From positions 1-26,580 of the forward strand of contig SVLA01000009.1 in assembly GCA_015068175.1 (NCBI GenBank): DNA of 26,580 nucleotides. The letters are read 5' to 3'. Below, in pieces: positions 17,242 through 25,899 of the stretch. The DNA comes from Oscillospiraceae bacterium (GTDB lineage Bacteria; Bacillota_A; Clostridia; Oscillospirales; Oscillospiraceae). The notes below the pieces were generated by a model. It was given only the letters and a program-made list of their open reading frames with translations, made no database searches and was not told the DNA's origin. How positions within the stretch are numbered: the stretch's first letter is position 1; each line of letters starts with the position of its first letter. Both the position numbers and the translations under genes were made by a program.

Positions 17242-18259
17242 ATCGGTTGCCGTACATCCGGCGGTAGTAATCCCGGTATTCGCCGGAGAGGATGGTCTCC
17301 CACCAACTGCGGTTATCCAGGTACCAGCGGATGGTCTTTCGGATACCGTCGGCAAAGGCGGTCTCCGGAAGCCAACCCAGTTCCCGGTGGATCTTGGTGG
17401 GGTCGATGGCGTAGCGCAGATCGTGGCCCTTCCGGTCCGCCACATAGGTGATGAGGCTCTCCGGCTTGCCCAGTTCTTTGCAGATGAGTTTAACGATGTC
17501 GATGTTGCGCATCTCGTTGTGACCGCCGATATTGTACACTTCACCCACCCGGCCCCGGTGGAGGATCCGGTCGATGGCTTTGCAGTGGTCCTCTACATAC
17601 AGCCAGTCCCGGACATTGAGACCTTCGCCGTAGACCGGCAGAGGCTTATCCGCCAGGGCGTTGGCGATCATCAGGGGGATCAGTTTTTCGGGGAAATGGT
17701 AGGGGCCGTAATTGTTGGAACAGCGGGAAACGGTCACCGGCAGACCGTAGGTCCGATGGTAGGCCATCACCAGCAGATCCGCGGCGGCCTTGGAGGCAGA
17801 ATAGGGGGAGCTGGTGTGGATAGGGGTCTCCTCGGTAAAGAACAGATCCGGCCGGTCCAGGGGCAGGTCGCCGTAGACCTCGTCGGTGGAGACCTGGTGG
17901 TAACGGGTGATGCCGTATTTTCGGCAGGCATCCATCAGCACCTGGGTGCCCAGGATGTTGGTCCGTAGGAAGATCTCCGGATCCTCGATGGAGCGGTCCA
18001 CATGGCTCTCGGCAGCGAAATTCACCACCATATCCGGGTGTTCCTCTTCAAAAAGACGGTAAACGCCGGCCCGGTCGCAGATATCCAGCTTCACGAACCG
18101 GAAATTGGGCCGGTCCATCACCGGCGCCAGGGTACTCAGGTTGCCGGCGTAGGTCAGCTTGTCCAGGCAGACGATCCGATAGTCGGGATAGCTGCCCAGC
18201 ATATGAAAAATGAAATTGGATCCGATAAAACCGGCGCCGCCGGTGACGATGATGGTCAT
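17240..18259 (-). CDS. rfbB: dTDP-glucose 4,6-dehydratase
   Basis: Converts dTDP-glucose to dTDP-4-keto-6-deoxyglucose, the branch point to rhamnose and to amino-deoxysugars. The 339-residue extended SDR shows [11 protein letters not shown] (NAD-binding, from residue 6), [22 protein letters not shown] with the active-site T, D and E, and YSASK with Y153 and K157. [14 protein letters not shown] and [11 protein letters not shown] are also typical. Length is normal. AAGGAT precedes the ATG, and the stop of rfbA lies 21 bp upstream. It is the last gene of the leftward operon. rfbC and rfbD are absent from the window, so L-rhamnose synthesis cannot be claimed. Identification is firm. Confidence 0.97.
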   Translation of the reverse strand: MTIIVTGGAGFIGSNFIFHMLGSYPDYRIVCLDKLTYAGNLSTLAPVMDRPNFRFVKLDICDRAGVYRLFEEEHPDMVVNFAAESHVDRSIEDPEIFLRTNILGTQVLMDACRKYGITRYHQVSTDEVYGDLPLDRPDLFFTEETPIHTSSPYSASKAAADLLVMAYHRTYGLPVTVSRCSNNYGPYHFPEKLIPLMIANALADKPLPVYGEGLNVRDWLYVEDHCKAIDRILHRGRVGEVYNIGGHNEMRNIDIVKLICKELGKPESLITYVADRKGHDLRYAIDPTKIHRELGWLPETAFADGIRKTIRWYLDNRSWWETILSGEYRDYYRRMYGNR

Positions 18260-18280
18260 GGTGTGATCCTTTCTTGGGAG

Positions 18281-19177
18281 TTATTTATTGAGATGGCTGA
18301 TGAGCTTGTCGTTGGCCACCCGCTGCAGGTGCAGGCCGTAGGGGGATTTACCGTACAGCGCGGCGGACGCGCGGAGCTCCGCGTTGCTGATCCAGCCGAA
18401 GCGGTAGGCGATCTCCTCCGGGGCGGAGATCTTCACGCCCTGGCGCTTTTCCACCATATGCACGAATTCGGCGGCTTCCAGCAGGCTCTCCATGGTGCCG
18501 GTGTCCAGCCAGGCAAAGCCGCGGCCCAATAGCTGTACATCCAGCAATTGCTGCTGCAGATACATATCGTTGAGGGTGGTGATCTCCAGCTCGCCCCGGG
18601 CGGAGGGACGGACCTCGGCGGCCATGCCGGACACGCCCCGGGGATAGAAGTACAGACCCGTGACGGCGTAATTGCTCTTGGGCTGCGCCGGCTTTTCCTC
18701 CACGGAAAGGACCTTGCCGTCCCCGTCGAATTCCACCACGCCGAAACGCTCCGGATCCGGCACATAATAGCCGAATACCGTGGCCCGGCCGCCTTCCGCG
18801 TTCAGCCGGGCGGCCTTCAGGATCTTGGAAAAACCGTTGCCGTAGAAAATATTGTCCCCCAGGATCATGGCGCAGGCTTCGCCGCCGATGAATTCCCGGC
18901 CGATGAGGAAGGCCTGGGCCAGACCGTCGGGGGATTCCTGGACGGCGTACTGCAGCTCGATGCCGAACTGACTGCCGCTGCCCAGCAGCGCCTGGAACCG
19001 GGGGGTATCCTCAGGGGTGGAGATAATGAGGATCTCCCGGATCCCCGCCAGCATCAACGTGGACAGCGGATAGAAGATCATGGGCTTGTCATAGACCGGC
19101 AGGAGCTGTTTGGATGTGACGGTGGTCAGGGGATAGAGCCGGGTGCCGGCGCCGCCGGCCAGAATGATTCCTTTCAT
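18281..19177 (-). CDS. rfbA: Glucose-1-phosphate thymidylyltransferase
   Basis: Makes dTDP-glucose from glucose-1-phosphate and dTTP, feeding RfbB. The 298-residue product begins [15 protein letters not shown], with the nucleotide-binding GGxGTR at 8-13. [17 protein letters not shown] follows, then ILGDNIFYG with the metal-binding [20 protein letters not shown], and [11 protein letters not shown] near the sugar site. The C-terminal YRFGWIS is typical of RfbA. Length and motifs fit the short homotetrameric class. It starts 4 bp after the stop of the upstream SDR. Identification is firm. Confidence 0.97.
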   Translation of the reverse strand: MKGIILAGGAGTRLYPLTTVTSKQLLPVYDKPMIFYPLSTLMLAGIREILIISTPEDTPRFQALLGSGSQFGIELQYAVQESPDGLAQAFLIGREFIGGEACAMILGDNIFYGNGFSKILKAARLNAEGGRATVFGYYVPDPERFGVVEFDGDGKVLSVEEKPAQPKSNYAVTGLYFYPRGVSGMAAEVRPSARGELEITTLNDMYLQQQLLDVQLLGRGFAWLDTGTMESLLEAAEFVHMVEKRQGVKISAPEEIAYRFGWISNAELRASAALYGKSPYGLHLQRVANDKLISHLNK

Positions 19178-19181
19178 GACA

Positions 19182-20225
19182 TTACCTCATTTCCTTGAGA
19201 ATTTGGACCGTTTCGGTGATGGCGTCCATGGCGTTTTCCCGGCCGGTCCAGCCCAGGGCCATCAGTTTTTCGGCGGAAAGGACCTGGCGGCTGACGGCGG
19301 AATAGCCTTTCACTTCCAGATCGCTGGGATTTTCGAAAACCACCCGGCAGCCGCCGGCTTCGGCGGCCTTGCGGGCAAATTCCCGGATGGTCATTTGACA
19401 GGCGGGGTCCGCGATGTTGTAGGCGCCGCCGGTCCGGCCCTGCAGCAGGACCCGGAAAATGGCATCCGCCGCGTCCACCACATAGCAGTGGGAGCGCTCC
19501 ACCAGGCCGGCGCTTTTCATGCCGATGTTCCGGCCCGCGGCGGCGCTGCGGAGGAATTCCGATACCGCGCGGCTGTCGCCGGCGGTCATGGTGGGGCCGA
19601 AGGTGTGGCAGGGACGGACAATGACGCAATCGGCGCCATACTGTGCCCCGTAGCATTGGCACAGGACCTCTGCCGCCCGCTTGCCGGCGGGATAGCAGGC
19701 CCGGGGATTTCCGTGGTCCAGGGGACCGCAGTAATCCTCCGTGAAATCCCGCTGCAGGCTATCGGGCTGGCCGTACATTTCGCCGGAGGAAACGTACAAA
19801 AACCGCTTCATGCCCCGCTTTAACCCTTCCCGCAGCAGCCGGTCCGTGCCCAGTACGTTGGCCATGAGGGTATCCACCGGCGCTTTGGCGAAGCTGACGG
19901 GGTCGGCGTTGCTGGCGGCGTGGATCACATAGTCCACCCGGTCGGGCCAGCCTGCCGCTTCATCGCATACATCCTGCCGGATGTAGGTGAACCAGGGTTC
20001 GTTCCGGCAATAGCCGAAGCGTTTTTGGGCGCTTTCGGCCCGGCGGCTGGTGGCCACCACCCGGCAGGGGGCGGTCTGGCCGCGGTTCCATACAGACAGC
20101 GCATCCACCAGGCAGCTTCCGATCATACCGGTGGCGCCGGTGATAACCACGGTTTTTCCGGCCAGTTCCTCCAGCCGGAGCTTGGCAAGGCTGCGGATAT
20201 AGCGCTGATTTTCCATCAGGTCCAT
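19182..20225 (-). CDS. Extended SDR, NAD-dependent epimerase/dehydratase
   Basis: Nucleotide-sugar-type short-chain dehydrogenase of 347 residues. [10 protein letters not shown] (30-39) is the NAD-binding loop. [11 protein letters not shown] and YVSSGEMYG (S146/S147) follow, and Y178-x3-K182 in YPAGK is the catalytic pair. Sequences of this look include UDP-glucuronate decarboxylases and dTDP- or GDP-hexose dehydratases. An N-terminal extension of about 25 residues precedes the Rossmann fold. It lies between araD (10 bp upstream) and rfbA (4 bp downstream), so it could act on a dTDP-sugar or on the CDP-linked product of the upstream genes. Which of these is not shown. The ATG at 20225 follows AAGGAG. 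Confidence 0.85.
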   Translation of the reverse strand: MDLMENQRYIRSLAKLRLEELAGKTVVITGATGMIGSCLVDALSVWNRGQTAPCRVVATSRRAESAQKRFGYCRNEPWFTYIRQDVCDEAAGWPDRVDYVIHAASNADPVSFAKAPVDTLMANVLGTDRLLREGLKRGMKRFLYVSSGEMYGQPDSLQRDFTEDYCGPLDHGNPRACYPAGKRAAEVLCQCYGAQYGADCVIVRPCHTFGPTMTAGDSRAVSEFLRSAAAGRNIGMKSAGLVERSHCYVVDAADAIFRVLLQGRTGGAYNIADPACQMTIREFARKAAEAGGCRVVFENPSDLEVKGYSAVSRQVLSAEKLMALGWTGRENAMDAITETVQILKEMR

Positions 20226-20235
20226 AGGGATCTCC

Positions 20236-20928
20236 TTATTTTTGCCCGTAATAGGCGTTCTTTCCGTGTTTACGTTGAAAATGTTTATTCAGCAGAGCCG
20301 GGTCCATGGGGCCCAGAGCCGGATCCATGGCGCAGCAATGCCAGGCCATCATGGCCACCTCCTCCAGCACCAGGGCCTTCTCCACCGCCTTGCGGGGGGT
20401 GGCTTCCCAGGCGAAGGGGCCGTGCTGACGGACCAAAACGGCGAAGGTGCCTTCGTCGTGGGTCTGCCCCAGCCGCTCCAGGATCACCCTGCCCGTGTTG
20501 CGCTCATAATCGCGGAAGATCTCTTCGTCGGTCATGGCCCGGGTGCAGGGGATGCTGCCGCCGAAATCGTCGGCATGGGTGGTGCCCAGAGGTGGGATCT
20601 CCCGGCCCAACTGGGACCAGATGGTGGCCCAACGGGAATGGGTGTGGACGATGCTACCCACATGGGGGAGATTTTTATACAGTTCCAGATGGGTGGGGGT
20701 ATCGGAGGAAGGGTTCAGGGTCCCTTCTACCACATGGCCGTCCAGGTCCACCACCACCATATTTTCAGGGGTCAGGGCATCATAGGCCACGCCGGAAGGC
20801 TTGATGACCACCAGGCCGGAGGCCCGGTCAATGGCCGATACGTTGCCCCAGGTCAGCACCACCAGGCCCCATTCCTTCAGCATCCGGTTGGCGGCGCATA
20901 CTTCGGCCCGCAGATGTTCCAGCAGCAT
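20236..20928 (-). CDS. araD: L-ribulose-5-phosphate 4-epimerase (AraD family)
   Basis: Class II aldolase-fold enzyme that interconverts L-ribulose-5-phosphate and D-xylulose-5-phosphate by retro-aldol chemistry on a metal. The 230-residue protein matches E. coli AraD along its whole length. Zinc ligands H95 and H97 are in VHTHS and the third is H169. D76 is in SSDTPTH, D120 in TTHAD and GNVSAID is near 28. The C terminus KHGKNAYYGQ is almost the same as in AraD, including the terminal tyrosine. The active site thus looks complete. It is 2 bp after the IspD-like gene and 10 bp before the SDR. No other arabinose or ascorbate catabolic gene is near, so it probably supplies or consumes a pentulose phosphate for glycan precursor synthesis. 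Confidence 0.9.
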   Translation of the reverse strand: MLLEHLRAEVCAANRMLKEWGLVVLTWGNVSAIDRASGLVVIKPSGVAYDALTPENMVVVDLDGHVVEGTLNPSSDTPTHLELYKNLPHVGSIVHTHSRWATIWSQLGREIPPLGTTHADDFGGSIPCTRAMTDEEIFRDYERNTGRVILERLGQTHDEGTFAVLVRQHGPFAWEATPRKAVEKALVLEEVAMMAWHCCAMDPALGPMDPALLNKHFQRKHGKNAYYGQK

Positions 20929-20930
20929 TT

Positions 20931-21632
20931 TTATCCCTCTTTCTGCAGTGCCAGCAGCGCCTTGAAGATCTTCAGATCATCGGGGGTGGTGAGCTTGATG
21001 TTGGTCTCAGAGCCGATGGAGAAATGGACTTCCTCCCCCATTTCGATCATCAGGGTGCAGGTGGCCACGGAATTGGTGATACCGGCTTCCAAGGCCCGGC
21101 GATGGAGGTCGGCGGCCCGGCCGATGGGCAGGGCCTGGGGGGTCTGGGTCATGGCCAGTTGATTCCGCTGGACCACCTCCCGGGACACTTCGTCGCCGGA
21201 CTTGCGCAGAACGGCGGTGTTGCAGGGGGTGACGGTGATGGCGGAGCCGTGGCGGCGGCATTGGACGATGCAGTCCGAGATCACCTCATGGGAGACCATG
21301 GGGCGGATGGCATCGTGGATCAGCAGAATATCGTCCTTGCCGTAACGCCGTTCGGCTTCAAACACGCCGGCCCGGATGGAGGCCTGGCCGTTTTCGCCCC
21401 CGGGCAGGACCCATTTGAGCTTGTCGATCCGGTACTGCCGGGCGTAGGCCCGGAGGATATCGTGCCAGCCTTCGATGCAGATGACGCCGATCTCGTCGAT
21501 GTCAGGGTGATTCTGGAAGGCTTCCAGGGTATAAATGACGACGGGCTTGTCGTTGACGTTCAGAAACTGCTTGGGGATCTGCTGCAGCATTCTTTGGCCG
21601 GAGCCGCCGGCAATGATCAGTGCAATGTTCAT
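20931..21632 (-). CDS. IspD/TarI-type cytidylyltransferase
   Basis: Transfers CMP from CTP to a sugar-alcohol or polyol phosphate. The 233-residue protein has AGGSGQRM and PKQF (R14, K21, the CTP-binding loop) and HDAIRPMVS. It also has RNQLAMTQTPQAL and the C-terminal IKLTTPDDL. Both IspD (methylerythritol-phosphate, isoprenoids) and TarI (ribitol-5-phosphate, wall teichoic acid) share these. The neighbours, a TagF-like fusion upstream and AraD downstream, favour a pentitol- or pentose-phosphate substrate. Housekeeping IspD cannot be excluded. The ATG at 21632 follows AAGGAAT; longer in-frame starts overlap the upstream gene. Confidence 0.85.
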   Translation of the reverse strand: MNIALIIAGGSGQRMLQQIPKQFLNVNDKPVVIYTLEAFQNHPDIDEIGVICIEGWHDILRAYARQYRIDKLKWVLPGGENGQASIRAGVFEAERRYGKDDILLIHDAIRPMVSHEVISDCIVQCRRHGSAITVTPCNTAVLRKSGDEVSREVVQRNQLAMTQTPQALPIGRAADLHRRALEAGITNSVATCTLMIEMGEEVHFSIGSETNIKLTTPDDLKIFKALLALQKEG

Positions 21633-21652
21633 AATCTTATTCCTTGTGTGAT

Positions 21653-24301
21653 TTAGTTCACCAGTTCGTTGCGGAACTGGGCTTTTTTCTTGAAATGTCT
21701 GCTCAGAGGGAAGGAGATCAGGGCACCGGCCAGAATGCCCAGGCCCAGCGCCAGATCCACCCAACCCAGGCAGCGGAACAGCAGGTCCGTCCAGGCGCTG
21801 CCCCGGTCGCTGAGAAACAGCATGCTCAGAAGCAGCAGACCCTGGGAAAGGAGCAGCAGCTTTTTCCGGGGGATCCGGTCCTGGAACTGCATATACCGCC
21901 GCTCAAAGACCCACCACAGACGGATGGGTTTTTGCAGACACAGCCGGAGCCGGGTACCCGGAGGCGCCCCTTCCCAATCGATGAAGAAGAAATAATGACG
22001 CTCCATGATCTCCTTCAGGTACAGCTTGTATGCCTTCCGGTCCTCCGGTGTCAGCATGTCCAGATAAGGCTCCACTTCCTTGCGGAAGATGGTGTACTTG
22101 TCCTCATAAAACAGCCGGCGGATCTCCTTGCCGTAGCGCTGATTGGAATTGCTGACGCCGCCGGTGCTGTGGATGGCGGTGATCTGCCGGCAGAAAATGG
22201 GGGCATGGCCGCCGCGGAGCAATTTCAGCACCAGGGGCCAATCCTCCAGGAACAGATAATCCAGGTCGAAACCGCCCACCCGGTCCAACGCATCCCGGCG
22301 GAAGGCCATACAGCAGGGAATGGCCATGCCCCGCCGGCTCCAGCGGCTGAACAGCCGCCGTGCGTCGCCCTCCAGGAAGTAGGGCTCATCGGTGGCGGTG
22401 GGGGTGACGTAAAGAGTGGTGGCGTAGTCGGCAGAGGTCATATTGCACCGGGCCACCAGCCACAGCGCTTCGGGATTTTCCAGGAACAGTTCCACATACC
22501 GGCTGAGGGCATCGGTACCGTGGAACCGGTCGTCGGCGGCGGTGAATACGAAATAGTCGCCGGTGACATAGTCCATGGCCTTGTGGATGTGGCGGACGGT
22601 CCGCATATTGGTCTGGTTGGTGCGGACGGTATAGCTTTCGATGTTGCGCCCCTTGTTCAGTTCGATATACCGCTCCACCCGGGCCACGTCGAAATCCTCA
22701 CTGCCGTCGTCGGAGACCACCAACTGGATCCGGGGGTAATCCTGGCGGAAAATGGTGTCCAGCATACCGAACAGCAGGTCCATATTCTTGTAACAGAGGA
22801 CCAAAATGGAGAACAGGGGGAATTTTGCGGGATCCGGCCGGTTCTCGGCGGCCGGCGCAGTTGTCAGGGTCTGATCCATGGTAATTTGCTCCAAACATTC
22901 CTTGTCCAGATCGATTTTGACCTGGCGCATGATGTGTTCGCCCACGGTGCCGTGTTCCGGCACGAAGAAATGACGGCGGAACATGGCCAGCCGCTTTTCT
23001 TCCAGGGGATCTTCCCCCCGGGCCACCATGTCCATGAACGCGGAGATATCCGCCGCTTCCCGGACGATATAGTAGCTGTCCATCATTTCCCGGTACAGAT
23101 AAAATCCTTCCATATTCCGGGGCGTCAGCAAAATGGGCTTTTTCGTGTACAGAAATTCCACACAGAAGGTGGTGCCGTCGGTGATGATGGCATCGGCGGC
23201 ATCGAAGGCGGCGTGATAACCGCTGTTGGTATCCCAAAGGATATTTTCCGCATTGTCGATCCGCTGCCGCAGGCGGTCCGCCTGGGCCTGGGTCATGGTG
23301 CCGCTGTTGACCAGGGCGCCCATCATCATGGGATGGGGCCGCAGGATAAAGAACAGATCGGTCCGCTTTTCCGCCAGCGCCAGGATCCGCTCGCCCCAGA
23401 TCAGCCAGGTGCCGGTGCCGGTCTGGCTCAGGTCGATCAGGTGGTGGGGGGTCCAAAGGACGGTCTTGCGGCCCTTGATCCGGGCGACCCATTCCGGGGG
23501 GATGTGGGCCCGGTTGGCCTCCGGATCCCGGAAGTGATCGGCTTTGGGATGGCCCCAGACGGCGATGTTTTCGCCGGCCCGGTAGCCGTATTGGGTGCCG
23601 TATTCCTTCACGATGGGGCCGTAGGCGCAATGGCGCCAGGCCCGGTAGTGGGCATAATACTGGAAGCCGTAAAGGATCAGATCCGTGGTGATCTCCATGC
23701 CGTAGGGAATGTAGATCAGCCGGGGGATCACCTTTTCCAGCTGCTCGGTGTGATACCGCTCCGGGATCTGGGCATAGGGCTTGATGATGAAGACCACATC
23801 CGGCGAATCGGCCCGGAGATCGTATTCGCTGTGGCGCACCGCCGGAATGCCCATGGCGTGATAGGCATCGTAGTAGTCGGTCTGCTGAGAGAAATTCTCA
23901 TGGAAGAAAGGGGTATAGACCAGGGTGGCGGCGTAGTCGGCATTTTCCCGGGCGGCCCGGAAAACACTTTCCAGGGAAGGCCAGCAGGACACTTCCTGAG
24001 TCAAAAACAGGGCGTGGATCTGCCGGCGGGCGCAGGCGGCGATCTCCTGCCGGATTTCGGCAAAAGCTGACGCCGGGGCGTTATGGGCCAGCAATCCTTC
24101 CAGCCGCTCCAGAAAACCGTAGCAGGCGGCCATGCTGGCGGTGATCCCCCAGAGGGAATCCTGATGGCGGCGCAGGTCCTCCATTTTGCCCCGGACCCAG
24201 GAAACCAGATCCGCGCGCCGGGCGGTGCCGTCAGCGGCCCGGTCGCAAAAGGTCAGCAACTCCCGGCCGTGGGTGTAATTCAGTTGGGGTTTCGTGGTCA
24301 C
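21653..24301 (-). CDS. TagF-like CDP-polyol phosphotransferase fused to a GT2 domain
   Basis: Large protein of 882 residues with two joined transferase units. Residues about 95-450 resemble CDP-glycerol glycerophosphotransferases (TagF). H286/H287 are in VLWTPHH, H323 is in ILRPHP and D375 is in ITDGTTFCVEFLYTKKPILL, which parallel the CDP-binding residues of that family. From about 494 a GT2 domain follows: FSILVLCYKN, DD at 531-532 in VVSDDGSED, and ADD at 589-591 as the metal site. GGFDLDYLFLEDWPL lies nearer the acceptor region. Two hydrophobic segments (about 800-816 and 850-866) suggest membrane attachment. It starts with GTG overlapping the previous stop by four bases. It probably adds polyol-phosphate and sugar units to one polymer. 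Substrates are inferred from the adjacent cytidylyltransferase. Confidence 0.82.
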   Translation of the reverse strand: MTTKPQLNYTHGRELLTFCDRAADGTARRADLVSWVRGKMEDLRRHQDSLWGITASMAACYGFLERLEGLLAHNAPASAFAEIRQEIAACARRQIHALFLTQEVSCWPSLESVFRAARENADYAATLVYTPFFHENFSQQTDYYDAYHAMGIPAVRHSEYDLRADSPDVVFIIKPYAQIPERYHTEQLEKVIPRLIYIPYGMEITTDLILYGFQYYAHYRAWRHCAYGPIVKEYGTQYGYRAGENIAVWGHPKADHFRDPEANRAHIPPEWVARIKGRKTVLWTPHHLIDLSQTGTGTWLIWGERILALAEKRTDLFFILRPHPMMMGALVNSGTMTQAQADRLRQRIDNAENILWDTNSGYHAAFDAADAIITDGTTFCVEFLYTKKPILLTPRNMEGFYLYREMMDSYYIVREAADISAFMDMVARGEDPLEEKRLAMFRRHFFVPEHGTVGEHIMRQVKIDLDKECLEQITMDQTLTTAPAAENRPDPAKFPLFSILVLCYKNMDLLFGMLDTIFRQDYPRIQLVVSDDGSEDFDVARVERYIELNKGRNIESYTVRTNQTNMRTVRHIHKAMDYVTGDYFVFTAADDRFHGTDALSRYVELFLENPEALWLVARCNMTSADYATTLYVTPTATDEPYFLEGDARRLFSRWSRRGMAIPCCMAFRRDALDRVGGFDLDYLFLEDWPLVLKLLRGGHAPIFCRQITAIHSTGGVSNSNQRYGKEIRRLFYEDKYTIFRKEVEPYLDMLTPEDRKAYKLYLKEIMERHYFFFIDWEGAPPGTRLRLCLQKPIRLWWVFERRYMQFQDRIPRKKLLLLSQGLLLLSMLFLSDRGSAWTDLLFRCLGWVDLALGLGILAGALISFPLSRHFKKKAQFRNELVN

Positions 24302-25338
24302 CGGGTATTCACCAGCCTTTGGGGATTTTTCTTATAATAGATGTTGCACAGCACCAATCCCGCCGTCCCGGCGCAGCCCAGCAGGGCGCAGACCAGAAAG
24401 GCCATGCCCAGCACCCCGGCCCAAAGGGCCTGAAGATGCAGAAACAGACCGGCGGCAATGAACAGCAGCAAACTCAGCACGGCGCAGGCGCCGATGATCT
24501 TCAGGGTGGACAGCTTGTAAAGCAACAGATGGCGCCGGGGGATCTTCGGGGCCGGGGCCGCCGGGGTAGGACCGCCGAACAACTGCTTCGGCTGAGGGGC
24601 CGTCCCTTCTTCCAGCATCCGGGTGACCCGCTCCAACGGACCGCCGCCGAATTCCGTGGGCACCGGCGGCGCCGCATCCGGGGCGCTGTGGAGGGTACAG
24701 CAGGTCAGGCACAGCGGAGAAAGCACCAGGGTATGGCCGTTGGCCAGGAGATGCCGCAGGACATGGGCGGCCACAACGGCGGCGGTTTCCGGCGCCGGCA
24801 AGGGGTCCCGGAGGGCGGCCAGACGGAAAAGGACCATGTGATCCCCCAGCCGATCCCATTGAAATCCGTCAGCCGCCCCGGTCAGCACCGGTTCGGCGGC
24901 GGTGGCCAGGCAAAGGACCTGCCGGACCGCGCCGGAACCTTCCTCTGCTTGCTCCGACCGGGCGGCCAGGGCCGCCGCCGTGGGATAGGCGCTCAGTTGG
25001 TCCACCGCCTGGGAAAGGGCATCGGGCGCGGAAAATACGGCGCCGGCTTCCAGGGTGATCACATATTCGGCATTCAGCACCGGCCAGAACTGGGCCTGGG
25101 CGCCGTAGGTCCCCAGGGGCCGGGGATTTTCCCGAAAATAGATCTGCCGGATATTTTCCGGCCGCTCATGGCGGAAATTGTTCAGCAGACGCTGATTTTC
25201 AAAGCCATAGGTGTGGTCATTGCAGACCACCAGCCGGATATTTTCATAATCCTGCTTGAAAATGCTCTGCAAGGTTTTGACATTTTTCAGGTGATCGCTG
25301 CCGGCCAGCAGGATCACAACGGTCGAAGGTCTCATCAT
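24298..25338 (-). CDS. Degenerate GT2-like membrane protein, paralogue of the adjacent fusion
   Basis: The 346-residue protein has an N-terminal GT2-like domain, a proline-rich linker (about 235-270) and a C-terminal hydrophobic region with two helices (about 275-330). SIFKQDYENIRLVVCNDHT (25-43) lines up with TIFRQDYPRIQLVVSDDGS in the fusion protein, and PDALSQAVDQL with TDALSRYVEL. The first acidic pair is changed to N-D at 40-41. The DxD position reads LEAG (96-99) rather than an acidic metal site, so activity as a glycosyltransferase is doubtful. The start at 25338 was chosen for its AGGAAG site; ATG 25335 or GTG 25344 are alternatives. It overlaps the next gene by four bases. It may be a partner or scaffold of the fusion enzyme, or a decaying copy. 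Confidence 0.75.
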   Translation of the reverse strand: MMRPSTVVILLAGSDHLKNVKTLQSIFKQDYENIRLVVCNDHTYGFENQRLLNNFRHERPENIRQIYFRENPRPLGTYGAQAQFWPVLNAEYVITLEAGAVFSAPDALSQAVDQLSAYPTAAALAARSEQAEEGSGAVRQVLCLATAAEPVLTGAADGFQWDRLGDHMVLFRLAALRDPLPAPETAAVVAAHVLRHLLANGHTLVLSPLCLTCCTLHSAPDAAPPVPTEFGGGPLERVTRMLEEGTAPQPKQLFGGPTPAAPAPKIPRRHLLLYKLSTLKIIGACAVLSLLLFIAAGLFLHLQALWAGVLGMAFLVCALLGCAGTAGLVLCNIYYKKNPQRLVNTR

Positions 25339-25377
25339 ATACACTTCCTGCTCAAGAAACGCGCGTTTTCCGCCGGG

Positions 25378-25887
25378 TCACGGCCGGGGGGCCGTGGCCT
25401 CGTACCAATTCAGCGCCTTTTGGGACCCTTTGTAGTCTATGGTGCCGGTGTGGGTGAAGCGGAAACCGAATTTTTGGTAGAATTTATTGGCCCGGGCGTT
25501 GTCGGCCAGCACATTCAGATAGACCCGCTTCAGCCCCAATTGGCCGAAGGCGATGTCCAGAATGCCCCGGGACGCGGCGGCCGCCGCCCCTTGGCCCTGG
25601 GCGTCGGGATGGATGGAGATGGCGTATTCCGCCTCCAGCTTTTCCCGGTCGATGTTTTTCAGGCTCACGGTGCCTTGATAAAGGTCCCGGCTGTCCACCA
25701 CCGCGCGGTGGAGATGGCGGCTTTCGTCCGCGGTACTGCGGATGAAATTCAGAGCCACCTCCCGGGTGTAATCGGGACCGCCGATCTGCAGAAAGCGGAC
25801 AGTGCCGCCGTCACGCATCATTTCGGTCATCCGGGAGGCGTCGGCCGGCATCAGGGGCCGCAAAGTAAAGGTGGGTCGTTCCGTCAT
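25378..25887 (-). CDS. GNAT family N-acetyltransferase
   Basis: Acyl-CoA-dependent N-acyltransferase of 169 residues with the RimJ/RimL-like layout. EAEYAISIHPDAQGQGAAAAASRGIL holds the acetyl-CoA-binding Q-x-x-G-x-A loop. RVYLNVLADNARANKFYQKFGF gives the motif B asparagine and tyrosine, and the LNWYEA end is common in sugar-nucleotide N-acetyltransferases. It follows the DegT aminotransferase by 12 bp with its own GGAGG site. In such pairs the aminotransferase places the amino group and the GNAT acylates it, so a dTDP-amino-deoxyhexose is the likely substrate. This is inferred from the pairing and from rfbA/rfbB in the same operon, not from the GNAT sequence alone. Confidence 0.85.
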   Translation of the reverse strand: MTERPTFTLRPLMPADASRMTEMMRDGGTVRFLQIGGPDYTREVALNFIRSTADESRHLHRAVVDSRDLYQGTVSLKNIDREKLEAEYAISIHPDAQGQGAAAAASRGILDIAFGQLGLKRVYLNVLADNARANKFYQKFGFRFTHTGTIDYKGSQKALNWYEATAPRP

Positions 25888-25899
25888 GGCGCCTCCGGA

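Noticed and set aside
21644..24070. Plus-strand open frame of about 808 codons opposite the TagF-GT2 fusion
   Set aside because: Shadow frame; the minus strand encodes recognisable catalytic motifs.
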